Below, piece by piece: positions 10,017 through 18,256 of a stretch of 64,000 bases of DNA. Below the pieces are notes generated by a model, which saw only the letters and a list, made by a program, of their open reading frames with translations, was not told the DNA's origin and did not search any database. Position 1 is the stretch's first letter. The number at the start of each line of letters is the position of its first letter. A program made the translations under genes and the position numbers. Origin of the DNA: VXLM01 sp965242665 (GTDB taxonomy: Bacteria > Chloroflexota > Dehalococcoidia > Lucifugimonadales > VXLM01); assembly GCA_965242665.1 (NCBI GenBank), contig OZ251484.1, forward strand, positions 2,418,001 to 2,482,000, given 5' to 3'.

Positions 10017-10545
10017 CCCATTTGAGCAATCACCCGTTTGGGGTAAGCGGACGGAGATCCATCGCGGCCGCGTGATAACACTGGTCGAACGGGAAGTGGA
10101 CGGGCGGTCTTATACCATCGTGGAGCACCCGGGCGCTGCTTGCGCGGCCCCGGTCACTCCGGAAGGAAGACTTGTGCTCATTCGTCAGTTTCGGCCTGCA
10201 GTCGGTGAGTGGATTTGGGAGGCGCCCGCGGGGACGATCGAGCCCGGCGAGTCTCCGGAGGATTGCATGGCGCGCGAGATCGTGGAAGAGATTGGCTGGG
10301 AGGCCGCTAGATTGGAATCGCTCGGAACCATCGTGACTGCCCCGGGGTTTAGCAGCCAACGGATGCACTTGTTCACCGCCTACTTGTCCAAGCGCGTCGG
10401 GCCGAGGCACGAAGAATCCGAGATGATTACCATCCACGAACTGGACTGGTCGCAGGTGCAACGAATGATCGAATCGCACGAAATCGCGGACGGAAAGTCG
10501 CTCGCCGCGCTGTATCGGTATCGACAGCAGCATCGGAACGGCTAG
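9997..10545 (+). CDS. NUDIX hydrolase, ADP-ribose pyrophosphatase-like
   Basis: The 182-residue protein carries a complete Nudix box at residues 79-101 (GTIEPGESPEDCMAREIVEEIGWE in part), preceded by VLIRQFRPAVGEWIWEAPAG, which is typical of ADP-ribose/NDP-sugar pyrophosphatases of the NudF type. These cleave ADP-ribose to AMP and ribose 5-phosphate using Mg bound by the box glutamates. The ATG at 9997 lies inside the end of phnA, which implies translational coupling; an earlier in-frame start at 9982 is possible. Confidence 0.85.
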   Translation: MRSTASDPFEQSPVWGKRTEIHRGRVITLVEREVDGRSYTIVEHPGAACAAPVTPEGRLVLIRQFRPAVGEWIWEAPAGTIEPGESPEDCMAREIVEEIGWEAARLESLGTIVTAPGFSSQRMHLFTAYLSKRVGPRHEESEMITIHELDWSQVQRMIESHEIADGKSLAALYRYRQQHRNG

Positions 10546-10597
10546 TCTCCGCGCCGCGGTTGTCATGCGTAAGAGACGCTATCTCCACCCGGCCGTG

Positions 10598-10606
10598 TGC
10601 TATAAT
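10598..10606 (+). promoter_or_regulatory. Extended -10 promoter, first of a pair upstream of the FNT channel gene
   Basis: TGC followed by TATAAT at 10601-10606, with no recognisable -35 box. A second TGG-TATACT lies at 10652-10660. The 246-base gap between the NUDIX and channel genes holds these two signals and no convincing gene. Confidence 0.5.
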
Positions 10607-10651
10607 GCGCGTCAGGACGGCAGATTGCCCGCGAGAGACAAAGGGAGAATT

Positions 10652-10660
10652 TGGTATACT
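10652..10660 (+). promoter_or_regulatory. Extended -10 promoter, second of the pair
   Basis: TGG followed by TATACT at 10655-10660, about 130 bases upstream of the channel gene start. Confidence 0.45.
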
Positions 10661-10791
10661 CGTCGACCCTGACCAGGGAGAGGCTGGTCCCCCGAACGTG
10701 GCCGCCGACGAGATGGATGTAGTCACGCAGCGGTTTGAATGAGGTTCTTCCGATCTCGCCGGCCTAGCAACGAGGAGGCTGAGTCACCATC

Positions 10792-11628
10792 ATGACAGGC
10801 GAAAACTATACTCCCAAGACGATAGCGCGGCTTGTAGCCTCGAGGAGTTGGGACAAGGTGACCACACCTGTCTCCACCACGATAGGCCTCGCCGGTCTTG
10901 CAGGTGCGTTCGTTGCTCTAGGCGGAGTGTTTGCGACGGTCATCGCAACCCAGTCCGGGCTTGGCTTTGGGATTACCAGACTGCTCACAGGCGTTGGGTT
11001 CTCCCTCGGTCTGATCTTGGTGGTAATAGCAGGAGCGGAGCTGTTCACGGGGAACAACCTCATGTTGATAGGCGTGGCGACGCGCCGCATCACGCTCATC
11101 CACATGCTCCGCAACTGGGGCGTCGTGTACCTGGGCAACCTCGTTGGATCGCTGCTCATCGTGGCGCTGGCGTTCTTCTCCCGCTGGTGGGAACAGGGAG
11201 ACATCAGCACTACGGCGCTCCTTACCGCCCACCACAAGGTCAATCTATCCTCGCTAACCATCTTCTTTAGCGGCATTCTTGCCAATACGATGGTCTGCCT
11301 AGCGATCTGGATGGCGGCGAGCGCCCGGGAGGTCATTGGAAAGGTCGCGGCAGTAGTCTTCCCGGTATCCGCGTTCGTAGCCGCAGGCTTGGAGCACAGC
11401 GTCGCCAATATGTTCTTCTTGCCCATCGGCCTGCTGCTGTCCACCAACCCCGAATTAGTCCAAGCGGCCGGGCTGGTGGGAGATACTTCCCGCCTAACGA
11501 TTCCATGGGCTGCCCACAACCTGCTCTGGACTACCCTCGGGAACATCGTTGGCGGCGGCGTCTTCGTGGGGATGACCTACTGGTTCGCCTATCTCAGGAG
11601 CGATCAGGACGATGAGGCGTCCGATTGA
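10792..11628 (+). CDS. Formate/nitrite transporter family channel (FocA/NirC-like)
   Basis: The 278-residue protein has six hydrophobic helices and the family hallmarks GAELFTGN (about residue 81), GILANTMVCLAIW (about 164), EHSVANMFFLPIG (about 202, with the conserved central His) and TLGNIVGG (about 248). FNT channels are pentamers that pass formate, nitrite, hydrosulfide or lactate; the substrate cannot be told from sequence. GAGGAGG at 10771-10777 is a strong ribosome binding site but lies 14 bases from the ATG. No formate or nitrite enzyme is adjacent; the only thematic neighbour is the nitrogen cluster far downstream. Confidence 0.85.
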   Translation: MTGENYTPKTIARLVASRSWDKVTTPVSTTIGLAGLAGAFVALGGVFATVIATQSGLGFGITRLLTGVGFSLGLILVVIAGAELFTGNNLMLIGVATRRITLIHMLRNWGVVYLGNLVGSLLIVALAFFSRWWEQGDISTTALLTAHHKVNLSSLTIFFSGILANTMVCLAIWMAASAREVIGKVAAVVFPVSAFVAAGLEHSVANMFFLPIGLLLSTNPELVQAAGLVGDTSRLTIPWAAHNLLWTTLGNIVGGGVFVGMTYWFAYLRSDQDDEASD

Positions 11629-11681
11629 TGTATGAGAATATGCACCATCCCGGCAATACTCGAATTTGCCGCCTGCACTGT

Positions 11682-11689
11682 GCTATAAT
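11682..11689 (+). promoter_or_regulatory. Extended -10 promoter of the tRNA-Ser pair
   Basis: TGC followed by TATAAT at 11684-11689, 16 bases upstream of the first tRNA. Confidence 0.6.
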
Positions 11690-11705
11690 CTCTCATAGAG
11701 ACAGC

Positions 11706-11795
11706 GGAGAGATGGCAGAGCGGACGAATGCGCCGGTCTCGAAAACCGGTATGGGGGCAACCCCATCGTGGGTTCGAATCCCACTCTCTCCGCCA
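11706..11795 (+). tRNA. tRNA-Ser (anticodon CGA)
   Basis: Acceptor GGAGAGA (11706-11712) pairs with TCTCTCC (11085 offset from the T arm, at 11785-11791), followed by discriminator G and an encoded CCA. The anticodon loop CTCGAAA gives CGA, which reads UCG. The long variable arm TATGGGGGCAACCCCAT and the T loop GGTTCGAATCC confirm a class II serine tRNA. Confidence 0.96.
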
Positions 11796-11844
11796 TAGGG
11801 TGCCTCATGAGCCCAATGTGCGCCGTTGCCTGTCGCCGAACCGC

Positions 11845-11934
11845 GGAGAGTTGCCAGAGTGGACGATTGGGCACGACTGGAAATCGTGTGTGCCCGCAAG
11901 GGTACCGTGGGTTCGAATCCCACACTCTCCGCCA
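11845..11934 (+). tRNA. tRNA-Ser (anticodon GGA)
   Basis: Acceptor GGAGAGT (11845-11851) pairs with ACTCTCC (11924-11930), followed by G and an encoded CCA. The anticodon stem CACGA/TCGTG encloses CTGGAAA, giving GGA, which reads UCC and UCU. It has a long variable arm as expected for serine. It lies 49 bases after the CGA isoacceptor, and the two probably share one transcript. Confidence 0.96.
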
Positions 11935-12008
11935 GCTTGCACGGCCGGGCTCTTTCCGAGATGCCGCCGCGCGTTGCCAAGCAGATTTTGAAGCATCAGG
12001 AGTAAGGT

Positions 12009-13145
12009 ATGGCCGAGCGTATATACATCAGGGATGACAAGGGCGGTCTTGAGCCACTAGAAGAGATGCGTTTTTCGACAGAGGACCATCTACAGACGTT
12101 GATTGCGGAGCATCCCGAGCTGTTAGATGGGACGCAAATACGACCGGAGGATCCCCGCCGTTGGATTCTCATCACCCGCGAAAAGGGAATCTCCGAGACT
12201 GCCGACTCCGGATCTCGGTGGGCGGTCGACCACTTGATCGTCGACCAGGACGCGATGCCGACGCTGGTCGAGGTAAAGCGAGGAGCGAATCCAGAGATCC
12301 GCCGTACCATCGTAGGGCAGATGCTGGAGTATGCGGCGCACGCCGCACAAACGTGGAGTGCGGAAGAGCTCCGCCACACGTTCGAAGAGTCGGCAACCGA
12401 CCAGGGACTCGATCCGGATGAAGAGATTGGAAGACTGCTGCAGACAGACGGAGAGCCGGATGTCGATCGTTTCTGGCAGGATGTGGCCACGAATCTTGAG
12501 GCGCGGCGTCTCCGTCTCCTGTTCGTCGCGGATGAAATACCAGATCCACTTGAACGAACTGTCGAGTTCCTCAACGCGCAAATGCCAAACATTGAAGCGC
12601 TTGCGGTAGAGGTCAAGCAGTTTCGGGGCAGCTCGACGCAGACCCTCGTCCCGAGAGTAATCGGGAGAACTGCGAAACCCACTAACTCCCCAGATCGTCC
12701 TTCCAATCTCACACAAGAGACCTTTCTCGCCAAGTTCTCCAGCGACGAGGCGCGAAATGCGGTGGCTCGGCTCATTAATGTGGCCCAGGAGTCTGGCGCA
12801 GTCTTTCGCGGGGGGGTGGCCACTGTCAGCCTCCGTGTTCAATGCTCGCGGTGGAAGGATCTGATCTCCGTGGCTTGGCTCAACCCGCCAGGCGCGAAAG
12901 GTTGGAGGGGAACCCAAAACTGTACTTTTGGAGAGGGCACGATTGGCTACCATCCACAGCTGGAAGATGAACTCGGCCCGGTTCTTCATGGGTGGGTAGA
13001 TGACTTCAGTGACGACGATTTCGCCAGACCCTTATCAATCAAGAAATTGAATGGGTGGGAGGTCGATTACGAAGATGTCGCGCTGCACATCGACTTGCTG
13101 GCCGAGCGGCTTGTCAACGTCATTGGGGAACTGAAGGCGCTGTGA
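12009..13145 (+). CDS. Hypothetical protein with PD-(D/E)XK nuclease-like core
   Basis: The 378-residue protein is not assigned to a named family. Its N-terminal third reads W71-AVDHLIVDQ then PTLVEVKRG, giving D74 and E88-V-K90. This is the D-Xn-E-x-K arrangement of PD-(D/E)XK nucleases and follows an upstream acidic helix (FSTEDHLQTLIAEHPELL). A helical QMLEYAAHAAQTW segment comes next. The middle part includes a FWQDVATNLEARRLRLLFVAD segment often seen in proteins of this kind. The C-terminal 150 residues are unrecognised. It lies just behind the tRNA-Ser pair, a common place for acquired genes, but no attachment repeat or integrase is visible. A nucleic-acid or defence role is inference. 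Confidence 0.6.
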   Translation: MAERIYIRDDKGGLEPLEEMRFSTEDHLQTLIAEHPELLDGTQIRPEDPRRWILITREKGISETADSGSRWAVDHLIVDQDAMPTLVEVKRGANPEIRRTIVGQMLEYAAHAAQTWSAEELRHTFEESATDQGLDPDEEIGRLLQTDGEPDVDRFWQDVATNLEARRLRLLFVADEIPDPLERTVEFLNAQMPNIEALAVEVKQFRGSSTQTLVPRVIGRTAKPTNSPDRPSNLTQETFLAKFSSDEARNAVARLINVAQESGAVFRGGVATVSLRVQCSRWKDLISVAWLNPPGAKGWRGTQNCTFGEGTIGYHPQLEDELGPVLHGWVDDFSDDDFARPLSIKKLNGWEVDYEDVALHIDLLAERLVNVIGELKAL

Positions 13146-13247
13146 CCCCACTCCGCTTCATCAGTCCGGCGCGCGTCGACGCCGTCTGCGGGCCCCATCC
13201 AGTTGGACGTGATATGATGGATCCACAGTTCATGAGCGGAGATGGGG

Positions 13248-13931
13248 ATGTTCGACTTTCATACTCATACGTTCCTCAGCGACGGTGTCCTTTCACCGAT
13301 CGAGCTGATTCGGCGCGCGCGCGTGTTGGGGTACCAGGTCATCGCAGTTACCGACCATGTGGGGCACGGCAACATAGAGTTCGTGCTCAAGACGTTGGTC
13401 AAGGACTGCGAAGTGGCATCGAGCCGGTGGGACATCTTGGCGCTGCCCGGCGTGGAGATCACGCATACGCCGAGCAGTGACATCGACTACCTTGCGCGGT
13501 CTGCGCGTGAGTTGGGCGCGAAGGTCGTCAACGTTCACGGCGAAACCGTCGTCGAGCCTGTGGAACCGGGAACCAATCGCGCGGCTGTGTCCTCGCCGCA
13601 CGTCGACGTCCTAGCGCATCCTGGCCTCATCGACTTCGAAGACGCCGAGATCGCGGCCAGACACGGCGTCTTCCTGGAAGTTTCCGCGCGCAAAGGGCAC
13701 GCGTTTGCGAACGGACACGTCGTCCATGCGGCGAAGCGAGCCGGGGCGCGGATGGTTCTCGACTCCGACGCCCACGAACCAGGCGACCTCCTGACGCCGG
13801 AGTTTGCCGTGAACGTCGCGCGGGGAGCTGGGCTCGACGAGGCAGAGGCGAGATCGCTGCTGGAAGATAGTCCGCTGTCATTGCTGGAACGGATCGGCGT
13901 TCGGTATGAAGAAGGACGAGACCGCTCGTGA
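13248..13931 (+). CDS. PHP-domain phosphoesterase
   Basis: The 227-residue protein shows the PHP metal motifs in order: FHTHTFLSDG at the N-terminus, VTDHVGHG near residue 38, LPGVEITH near 68, VNVHGE near 91, VDVLAHPG near 122 and LDSDAHEP near 172. PHP enzymes hydrolyse phosphoesters such as histidinol phosphate or nucleotides with three metal ions. No histidine gene is adjacent, so the substrate is open. The ATG at 13248 is preferred over 13242 because the ribosome binding site GCGGAG (13236-13241) would sit too close to the earlier one. folE follows 80 bases downstream. Confidence 0.8.
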   Translation: MFDFHTHTFLSDGVLSPIELIRRARVLGYQVIAVTDHVGHGNIEFVLKTLVKDCEVASSRWDILALPGVEITHTPSSDIDYLARSARELGAKVVNVHGETVVEPVEPGTNRAAVSSPHVDVLAHPGLIDFEDAEIAARHGVFLEVSARKGHAFANGHVVHAAKRAGARMVLDSDAHEPGDLLTPEFAVNVARGAGLDEAEARSLLEDSPLSLLERIGVRYEEGRDRS

Positions 13932-13958
13932 TCCAGTGCGGCATCTCGAACGCAAAAG

Positions 13959-13967
13959 TGGTATTCT
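13959..13967 (+). promoter_or_regulatory. Extended -10 promoter upstream of folE
   Basis: TGG followed by TATTCT at 13962-13967, about 45 bases before the folE start. Confidence 0.45.
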
Positions 13968-14011
13968 ATTCGTGTATCATATCCTTGTCGGCTTCCCAGT
14001 GAACGGACCTC

Positions 14012-14578
14012 TTGATCGACCAAGAACAGATCCGCCAAGCAGTAATCTCCCTCTTGGGTGCAGTTGGTGAAGACATCGAACGTGAGGGGTTGTCCAAGAC
14101 CCCGGGTCGCGTGGCCGCTCTGTATTCCGAGATGCTCTCTGGTATCGGACACGACCCTGCAGAAGTTCTCCAGACGCAGTTCGACCAGCCGGACGCGGGG
14201 CTTGTCGTGTTCGCCAACTTGCCGTTCTTCTCGTTGTGCGAGCACCACATGCTGCCCTTCATCGGCACGGCATTGGTCGGATACCTGCCGAGCGGTCGGG
14301 TCGTTGGGGCCAGCAAAGTTGCGCGCGCGCTCGACATCCTGTCTCGCCGACTGCAAATCCAAGAGAGGTTGACCCAACAACTGGCCGATGCCCTTGCGGA
14401 TGCCCTGCAGCCGAAAGGGGTCGGAGTAGTGCTCTCGGCCGAACACCTGTGTATGTCTCTAAGAGGGATTAGCAAACCGGGCAACCGAATGGTCACCTCT
14501 GCCTATCGTGGCGAATTCGAGACGAACACGGAGACCAGGCGAGAGTTCTTGTCGATGAGGGGAGGGCAGCTAGCGTGA
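14012..14578 (+). CDS. folE: GTP cyclohydrolase I
   Basis: FolE converts GTP to 7,8-dihydroneopterin triphosphate, the first step to folate and pterins. The zinc ligands are visible as C76 and H79 (SLCEHHMLPF) and C147 (EHLCMSLRG), and the GR(V)VGASKVAR and RMVTSAYRGEF segments are present. The length of 188 residues is normal for type IA. The start appears to be TTG at 14012, since no ATG or GTG gives a proper N-terminus. The stop overlaps the GTG of the next gene (GTGA), so the two are translationally coupled. No other folate gene is nearby. Confidence 0.92.
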   Translation: MIDQEQIRQAVISLLGAVGEDIEREGLSKTPGRVAALYSEMLSGIGHDPAEVLQTQFDQPDAGLVVFANLPFFSLCEHHMLPFIGTALVGYLPSGRVVGASKVARALDILSRRLQIQERLTQQLADALADALQPKGVGVVLSAEHLCMSLRGISKPGNRMVTSAYRGEFETNTETRREFLSMRGGQLA

Positions 14579-15552
14579 GCGTGTCCGTCGATACCGCGCC
14601 ACTCGACCGAATCGCAAACGATTGGGAAGCATTGTTGCCGAGATGTTGGACCGACACGATCTTCGCAGCGCCTTGGTGGCAAACGATCTGGCTGCGGCAC
14701 TTTGGTGACCAATCGACTGTCCGCATCCTCAGGGCCGACGACGAGGCAGGGAATCTACTTGGCATCGCGCCGATGAGCGTAGTCGAGGGGACGGTCCGCT
14801 TCCTCGGCGGAGAAGACCTGTTCGACTACCATGACTTCTTGGTAGTGAAGGGCGCGGAGGACGCATTCTATCCGGCGGTGTTCGACGAGATCGCTGCATG
14901 GGAGTGGGAAGCCATCAATCTGACGTCGTTGCCAGAGGCATCGCCGACCATTCGGCGAGCCGCCGACGTTGCGCACGGCAAGGGATGGCGCGTAGAGGTT
15001 GCAGAGGAGGACAAGACTCCTTTCAAATCCCTCCCGCCCACCTGGGACGAATTCGTCATGGGACTCCGCAAGAAGCAACGGCACGAGCTCCGCAGAAAGA
15101 CGCGCAAGATCAGCAGCGCAGGCAGTGTCGTACAGTATCGATGCCCTCCAGAAGCGCTGCGCGAATGCCTGTCGGACTTCTTCCGTCTCCACCGGGCGAG
15201 CCGCTCCGACAAGGCCGAATTCATGACCAAGCCTCGCGAACGCTTCTTTACCGAGGTCGCGGAGGCTGCGTCGAAGCGCGGACACCTCATTCTATCGATG
15301 CTGGAATTCGAAGGTGTCCGCGTGGCTGCGTGCATCGGCTTCGACCACCGCGGCTCGTATCTGCTCTATAATAGCGGTTACGATCCGGAGTATTCCCATC
15401 TGAGCGCGGGGTTCGTGAACAAGGCATGGGCTATCAAGGACGCGATCGAATCGGGGAAGCACACATTCGACTTCCTCCGCGGAGCCGAGCGCTACAAGTA
15501 CGACCTTGGCGCGCAGGACAGATCCGTGTACACAGTCCAAATTCGCAGGTAG
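14575..15552 (+). CDS. GNAT-type acyltransferase of the FemAB/CelD-like group
   Basis: The 325-residue protein resembles the Acetyltransf_6 (BioF2/CelD/FemAB-like) proteins: an N-terminal FAAPWWQTIWLRHFG region, a basic helix KKQRHELRRKTRKI near residue 165, and a C-terminal GNAT fold with SYLLYNSGYDPEYSHLSAG and DFLRGAERYKYDLGA. Such proteins transfer acyl groups to sugars or peptidoglycan-like acceptors, often in surface polysaccharide pathways. The glycosyltransferase gene 12 bases downstream fits this. The start is GTG, overlapping the folE stop. Confidence 0.72.
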   Translation: MSVSVDTAPLDRIANDWEALLPRCWTDTIFAAPWWQTIWLRHFGDQSTVRILRADDEAGNLLGIAPMSVVEGTVRFLGGEDLFDYHDFLVVKGAEDAFYPAVFDEIAAWEWEAINLTSLPEASPTIRRAADVAHGKGWRVEVAEEDKTPFKSLPPTWDEFVMGLRKKQRHELRRKTRKISSAGSVVQYRCPPEALRECLSDFFRLHRASRSDKAEFMTKPRERFFTEVAEAASKRGHLILSMLEFEGVRVAACIGFDHRGSYLLYNSGYDPEYSHLSAGFVNKAWAIKDAIESGKHTFDFLRGAERYKYDLGAQDRSVYTVQIRR

Positions 15553-15563
15553 GACTGGGCGCT

Positions 15564-16796
15564 ATGCACACGCGAAACATCGCCATGCTCACTATGCACA
15601 GTTGCCCAATCGGGCAGCCCGGCGAAGGCGACGTAGGAGGCATGAACGTCTACGCCGCGCAGGTCGCCTGTGAACTGGGAAAGGTTGGCTACCGCGTCGA
15701 CCTCTACACGCGCAGAGACCGCATCCACCCTCATCCCGTCGTTCGGATAGCGCCGTCCGTTCGCGTCGTGCACGTGGACGGAGGGCCGATCGACGAACCG
15801 AAGCACGGGTTGGCAGACTACGTCCCCGCTTTCGTTCAGGGAGTCGACGAGTTCCGTCGGGAACAACAGATGTCTTACGACCTGGTGCACTCGCACTACT
15901 GGCTCTCCGGAACCGCGGCGAGAGACCTCTCCGCTGCGTGGGGGGTTCCACACGTCGCAATGTTCCATACTACTGCCCTCACCAAGATGCTGGCGCGGTT
16001 CGGAGAACGGGAGCCGGAGCGCCGCGTCGACGCCGAAGGCGAGACCATGGCAGACGCCAACGTCATCATCGTCTCGACTCATGAAGAGCGTGCGGCCATA
16101 TCCCGCCTATACGGTACAGACGACGCCAAGATTCGCGTGCTTCCGGCTGGCGTAGACCTCGACCTGTTTCGCCCAATGGACAAGGACGACGCGCGTCGTT
16201 CGCTGGGGTTGCGGGGCCGAAACGTCGTGCTGTCTGTCGGGCGTGCCGAGCCACTCAAGGGCTTCGATATCCTGCTCATGTCCATGGCGTCTCTAGACGG
16301 CGGTTCGGACGCGGCAGTTGTGATCGTCGGAGGCGATATCGAATCGGACCCGGAGATGGCGAGGCTCCGGGCTCTATCGCGGACGCTTGGATTGGAAGAC
16401 AGGGTTGTCTTTACCGGATCTGTGCCGCAGAACCGTTTGAGTGTGTACTACAACGCCGCGGATGTATTCGTCCTGCCGTCCTACTACGAGAGTTTTGGCT
16501 TGGTGGCGCTCGAGGCGATGGCTTGCGGGGTGCCTGTCATAGCGGCGCGCGTGGGCGGCGCGCGCAGTTTCATCAAGAGCGGAGTAACAGGGTATCTCAT
16601 CGACCGGACGTGTCCGGAGCCGTTTGCTCAGAAAATCGAGGTTCTGCTTCACAATCCTGCACTTCGGGAGGGCATGGGGCGGGCGGCGCGCTCCCACGCG
16701 GAGACGATGAGCTGGGAAAAGGTCGCGCAAGAAACCATAGACGTGTACGACTCGGTGGCTTCAGCCCCTCATGCGACGCCCGTCGCCGCGCGCTAG
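15564..16796 (+). CDS. GT4 glycosyltransferase, MshA/sucrose-phosphate-synthase-like
   Basis: The 410-residue protein has the GT-B layout. The N-terminal acceptor domain carries PGEGDVGGMNVYAAQVA, as in MshA-type inositol-phosphate glucosaminyltransferases, and VHSHYWLSG. The C-terminal donor domain carries SVGRAEPLKGFDILL and the retaining E-x7-E motif in SYYESFGLVALEAMACG, typical of GT4. It probably moves a sugar from a nucleotide sugar to a small polar acceptor. Mycothiol synthesis cannot be claimed because no other msh gene is present. Start ATG 15564 has AGGA upstream. It is probably cotranscribed with folE and the GNAT gene. Confidence 0.8.
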   Translation: MHTRNIAMLTMHSCPIGQPGEGDVGGMNVYAAQVACELGKVGYRVDLYTRRDRIHPHPVVRIAPSVRVVHVDGGPIDEPKHGLADYVPAFVQGVDEFRREQQMSYDLVHSHYWLSGTAARDLSAAWGVPHVAMFHTTALTKMLARFGEREPERRVDAEGETMADANVIIVSTHEERAAISRLYGTDDAKIRVLPAGVDLDLFRPMDKDDARRSLGLRGRNVVLSVGRAEPLKGFDILLMSMASLDGGSDAAVVIVGGDIESDPEMARLRALSRTLGLEDRVVFTGSVPQNRLSVYYNAADVFVLPSYYESFGLVALEAMACGVPVIAARVGGARSFIKSGVTGYLIDRTCPEPFAQKIEVLLHNPALREGMGRAARSHAETMSWEKVAQETIDVYDSVASAPHATPVAAR

Positions 16797-16861
16797 ACGA
16801 ATGGATGCCGTGCAGAACGAAATGCACTGCACTCCGGGAAGATCCAGGAGAGCCAAATGTC

Positions 16862-17269
16862 CTACTCGTCGATCTTCCAACCAACGATCTTGGTCGGCTC
16901 GATCGTGATGACGATGAAGTTCACCTCCGGGACAACCCTTTCGGTATACGCTTCCCCCGCTTCCTGCCCCAGATAGTTCGTCGCCATCTGCAAGACGTAC
17001 CCGCGGATATTTCGATGCGAGAGGCTGGCGATGCCGTTGACGATGGCCGCCTTGTAGGGCTTGGCATGGGTGGCGATGCTTGCGCACACTCTTGGCTCGC
17101 GGCGTATATTGCGTACCTTGACCGCCGCCTCGTCCGCCAAGACGATGAGGCGTTCGCCGTCGTAGTGGTGCCAGACAGGAGCCACGTGGGGGGATCCGTC
17201 TGGACGCACGGTCGCAAGGTCGCAGAGGTGGGGTTCGCGGAGGAATTCGTCGATTTCGCCTGGAGTCAT
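16862..17269 (-). CDS. PPOX-class flavin/F420-dependent oxidoreductase
   Basis: The 135-residue protein belongs to the pyridoxamine 5'-phosphate oxidase-like split-barrel family: LCDLATVRPDGSPHVAPVWHHYDG at the N-terminus, KVRNIRREPRVCASI in the middle and an IEPTKIVGWKID C-terminus, as in probable F420-dependent enzymes. These bind FMN or F420 at a dimer interface and reduce varied small molecules. It follows tmk by six bases, with its GAGGT ribosome binding site inside the tmk stop region, so the two form an operon. Cofactor and substrate are unproven. Confidence 0.78.
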   Translation of the reverse strand: MTPGEIDEFLREPHLCDLATVRPDGSPHVAPVWHHYDGERLIVLADEAAVKVRNIRREPRVCASIATHAKPYKAAIVNGIASLSHRNIRGYVLQMATNYLGQEAGEAYTERVVPEVNFIVITIEPTKIVGWKIDE

Positions 17270-17275
17270 TGGAAT

Positions 17276-18001
17276 CTACCTCGTCTCGTCTTTCCCCTCG
17301 CTCTCGCACCGTGCAGGCTGCTTGGGGGGGAGCAGGGATTGAACTTCGCGCCATATCTCTTCGCTGATGGACTCGATTGGTCGAGATGCGTCTAGGACGC
17401 GCCACCGGTCCGGGTCTTGCTCCGCGAGATGCAAGAATCCTAGGCGCACTCGTTCGTGGAACTCCGGAGGTTCTTCCTCGAACCGCGTTCCTTCCGCGAC
17501 GCGGTCTATGCTCGAGGACGCTCTCGTAGTATCCAACTGCATTTGGAGCTGCAGGCCGCGCACTCGAGAGATGCCGACTTCCGGACGGCAGTCCAGCAAG
17601 AACGTCAGGTCGGGCATGAACCCATGAGTCGCCAAGCCGTTGACTACCTTGACGATTTCGATGTCGATGCCGCGTCCATAACCTTGGTAGGCGATGGTAG
17701 AATCCGCGTACCGATCTGCGAGGACCACGACGTCCGGATCGTCAGCCTGGGGTTCGATTACCTCGGATGCGAGCTCCGAACGGGCGGCGGCAAACAGGAA
17801 CAGTTCCGTTGCACGAGACATTGGCTGATCCTTCGCCGGGGATCGCTTTATCCATTTCCTCAGGTACGTTCCAAGCGCAGTCGAACCAGGCTCGCGCACG
17901 CGGACACAACGAACCTCCAAGGCTTCGAGGCGGTCTGCGAGTATGGAGGCCTGAGTGGTCTTGCCGGCGCCCTCTCCTCCTTCGAACGAGACGAAAAGCA
18001 A
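17276..18001 (-). CDS. tmk: Thymidylate kinase
   Basis: Tmk phosphorylates dTMP to dTDP in DNA precursor synthesis. The P-loop GGEGAGKTT, the EPGST segment, and DRYADSTIAYQGYGRG (the DRY motif with the TMP-binding region) are all present, as is a LID region with REGTRFE-like content. Compared with E. coli Tmk there is an insertion of about 10 residues rich in Gln and Ser before the LID. The 241-residue length is slightly long. The start is TTG with a weak GGTGA upstream. The PPOX gene follows in the same unit. Confidence 0.9.
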   Translation of the reverse strand: MLFVSFEGGEGAGKTTQASILADRLEALEVRCVRVREPGSTALGTYLRKWIKRSPAKDQPMSRATELFLFAAARSELASEVIEPQADDPDVVVLADRYADSTIAYQGYGRGIDIEIVKVVNGLATHGFMPDLTFLLDCRPEVGISRVRGLQLQMQLDTTRASSSIDRVAEGTRFEEEPPEFHERVRLGFLHLAEQDPDRWRVLDASRPIESISEEIWREVQSLLPPKQPARCESEGKDETR

Positions 18002-18149
18002 TGATGTTCACCCAATTGCGCTGCGTTTTCGGATAGACCACATTCTACGACCGTTCGAGGCTGCGCGCAAGGAAACCGCGGCTACTTTACCGACGAGGAA
18101 TGGAGGGGCTATCATATGAGGGAACCGCTTGCATAGTTTCATAGAGACC

Positions 18150-18158
18150 TGCTAGGAT
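18150..18158 (+). promoter_or_regulatory. Promoter of the DNA methylase gene
   Basis: TTGCAT at 18129-18134, an 18-base spacer and TAGGAT at 18153-18158 with an upstream TGC. It lies in the 255-base divergent region between tmk and the methylase gene. Confidence 0.4.
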
Positions 18159-18256
18159 ATAGAACAAAATTTCGCGCACTGCCGCTTAAGAGCACAGGCG
18201 GCAATCCACGGATGCGCCCCGCCGTATACTGCGCGAGAACGGGAGCATCGAATACG

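Noticed and set aside
10560..10742. Small plus-strand frame before the channel gene
   Set aside because: No ribosome binding site, overlaps two extended -10 promoters, and the composition is not protein-like.
11935..13145. Genomic island integrated at the tRNA-Ser pair
   Set aside because: The nuclease-like gene follows the tRNA genes, but no integrase and no repeat of a tRNA 3' end was found downstream.
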